Of a stretch of 6,879 nt of DNA, positions 6,604 to 6,879 are shown piece after piece. The notes under the pieces are model-generated. The model worked only from the letters and a program-made list of their open reading frames with translations. It was not told where the DNA came from and searched no databases. The translations under genes and the position numbers were made by a program. Each line of letters opens with the position of its first letter. The stretch's first letter is position 1. Source of the DNA: Bacteroidales bacterium (GTDB lineage: Bacteria; Bacteroidota; Bacteroidia; Bacteroidales; ML635J-15); NCBI GenBank assembly GCA_028701945.1, contig JAQVPT010000099.1, positions 1 to 6,879 of the forward strand, in the 5' to 3' direction.

Positions 6604-6684
6604 AAAAAGAGTTTTACAGAAGAATATGATAAGATTTTAAAGTCGTATGAGTTTGAAGGTCAGGGTTTAATAAATAGAAAGTAG
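6604..6684 (+). pseudogene. Possible transposase C-terminal remnant
   Basis: A short plus-strand frame, bounded by TAA at 6601-6603 and TAG at 6682-6684, encodes KKSFTEEYDKILKSYEFEGQ and ends GLINRK. The pattern SFTxEY, then hydrophobic residues, then Y and acidic residues recalls the C-terminal tail of IS200-like REP-associated tyrosine transposases (RAYT) of Bacteroidota. That would fit the REP palindromes starting 43 bases further on. The stretch is only 26 codons and no catalytic motif (HUH or active-site Tyr) is present, so the call is weak. Confidence 0.2.
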
Positions 6685-6726
6685 TGTGGAAAAAAAAATT
6701 GCTAGTTGGTGGAAAAAGAATAGACA

Positions 6727-6783
6727 TTAACCCCGTCCTTCAGGTCGGGGTTAAGAACATAAACGAGAAATGGGCTTTAGCCC
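6727..6783. repeat. Tandem pair of REP palindromes
   Basis: TTAACCCCG (6727-6735) and CGGGGTTAA (6746-6754) form a perfect 9-bp stem, extended by CC/GG beyond a T-T mismatch around a TTCA loop. After 17 bases, GGGCT-TT-AGCCC (6772-6783) forms a second hairpin. Paired GC-rich palindromes in AT-rich intergenic DNA are the usual look of REP/BIME elements. The first hairpin lacks a following T-run on either strand, so it is not a canonical terminator. Confidence 0.7.
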
Positions 6784-6879
6784 TGAAAGTTTAAATGCCG
6801 ATATAATAATCTCAGTAGCTTTAAATTTAATACAAGGAGTGTCTGTATTCTCGATAAATAAACAAAAACTGGGCAACTT

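Larger units (their letters stand above)
6046..6879. other. 834-bp stretch without a convincing gene
   Basis: Upstream of the DUF4301 gene the sequence is AT-rich and broken by stops. Its first 200 bases should contain the DUF4301 promoter, but I find no exact TAnnTTTG with a properly spaced -33 element. The remainder holds a MITE-like insertion (6263-6493) with 10-bp flanking duplications, possible remnants of coding sequence on the plus strand (6192-6684), and a pair of REP palindromes (6727-6783). No tRNA or rRNA gene is recognisable. Confidence 0.6.

Noticed and set aside
6770..6879. Plus-strand frame starting ATGGGCTTTAGC, open to the window end (36 codons), as the start of a next gene
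   Set aside because: The start lies inside a REP palindrome. The opposite strand is also open from the window edge to a stop at 6753-6751, and neither translation is recognisable. An AT-rich 110-bp stretch free of stops is not enough evidence.

Overview
The window looks like chromosomal DNA from an AT-rich member of the Bacteroidota. The evidence is a DUF4301 protein (a family I know mainly from this phylum), a PadR/PspC gene pair with the phylum's usual N-terminal PspC architecture, a promoter matching the Bacteroidota -33/-7 consensus (TTTG / TAnnTTTG), ATG starts without Shine-Dalgarno sequences, and several families of short REP-type palindromes. All four confident genes lie on the minus strand, transcribed right to left: DUF4301 protein (6045-4582), NAD+-dependent DNA ligase ligA (4313-2328), PadR-family repressor (2172-1837) and PspC-domain membrane protein (1835-255).

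Region by region: 1-254 holds an inverted pair of about 60-bp REP-like units, then a weak terminator-like hairpin overlapping the pspC stop. Bases 255-2172 are the padR-pspC operon, with one base between the genes. Its promoter (2199-2231) is overlaid by a perfect 8-bp-arm palindrome (2217-2243), the likely PadR operator, suggesting an autoregulated envelope-related membrane module. Bases 2328-4313 are a complete ligA. The 4314-4581 spacer holds more palindromes (GTCCCTTTAGGGAC type) inside a larger, imperfect inverted repeat. Bases 4582-6045 encode the DUF4301 protein, whose motifs read like a divergent nucleotidyltransferase of the UDP-sugar pyrophosphorylase type.

The right end (6046-6879) has no convincing gene. 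It contains a 231-bp element (6263-6493) with imperfect inverted ends, flanked on both sides by the same 10-bp sequence CAATAAAATC. That is the signature of a MITE-like insertion with target duplication. Its interior is packed with nested hairpins and a loop-to-downstream complementarity that could form a pseudoknot. Around it are short open stretches that may be remains of decayed genes, and at 6727-6783 a tandem pair of REP palindromes.

I see no clear defence, secretion or biosynthetic system. The most interesting items are the structured MITE-like element, the PadR operator overlapping the promoter, and the nucleotidyltransferase-like signature in the DUF4301 protein.
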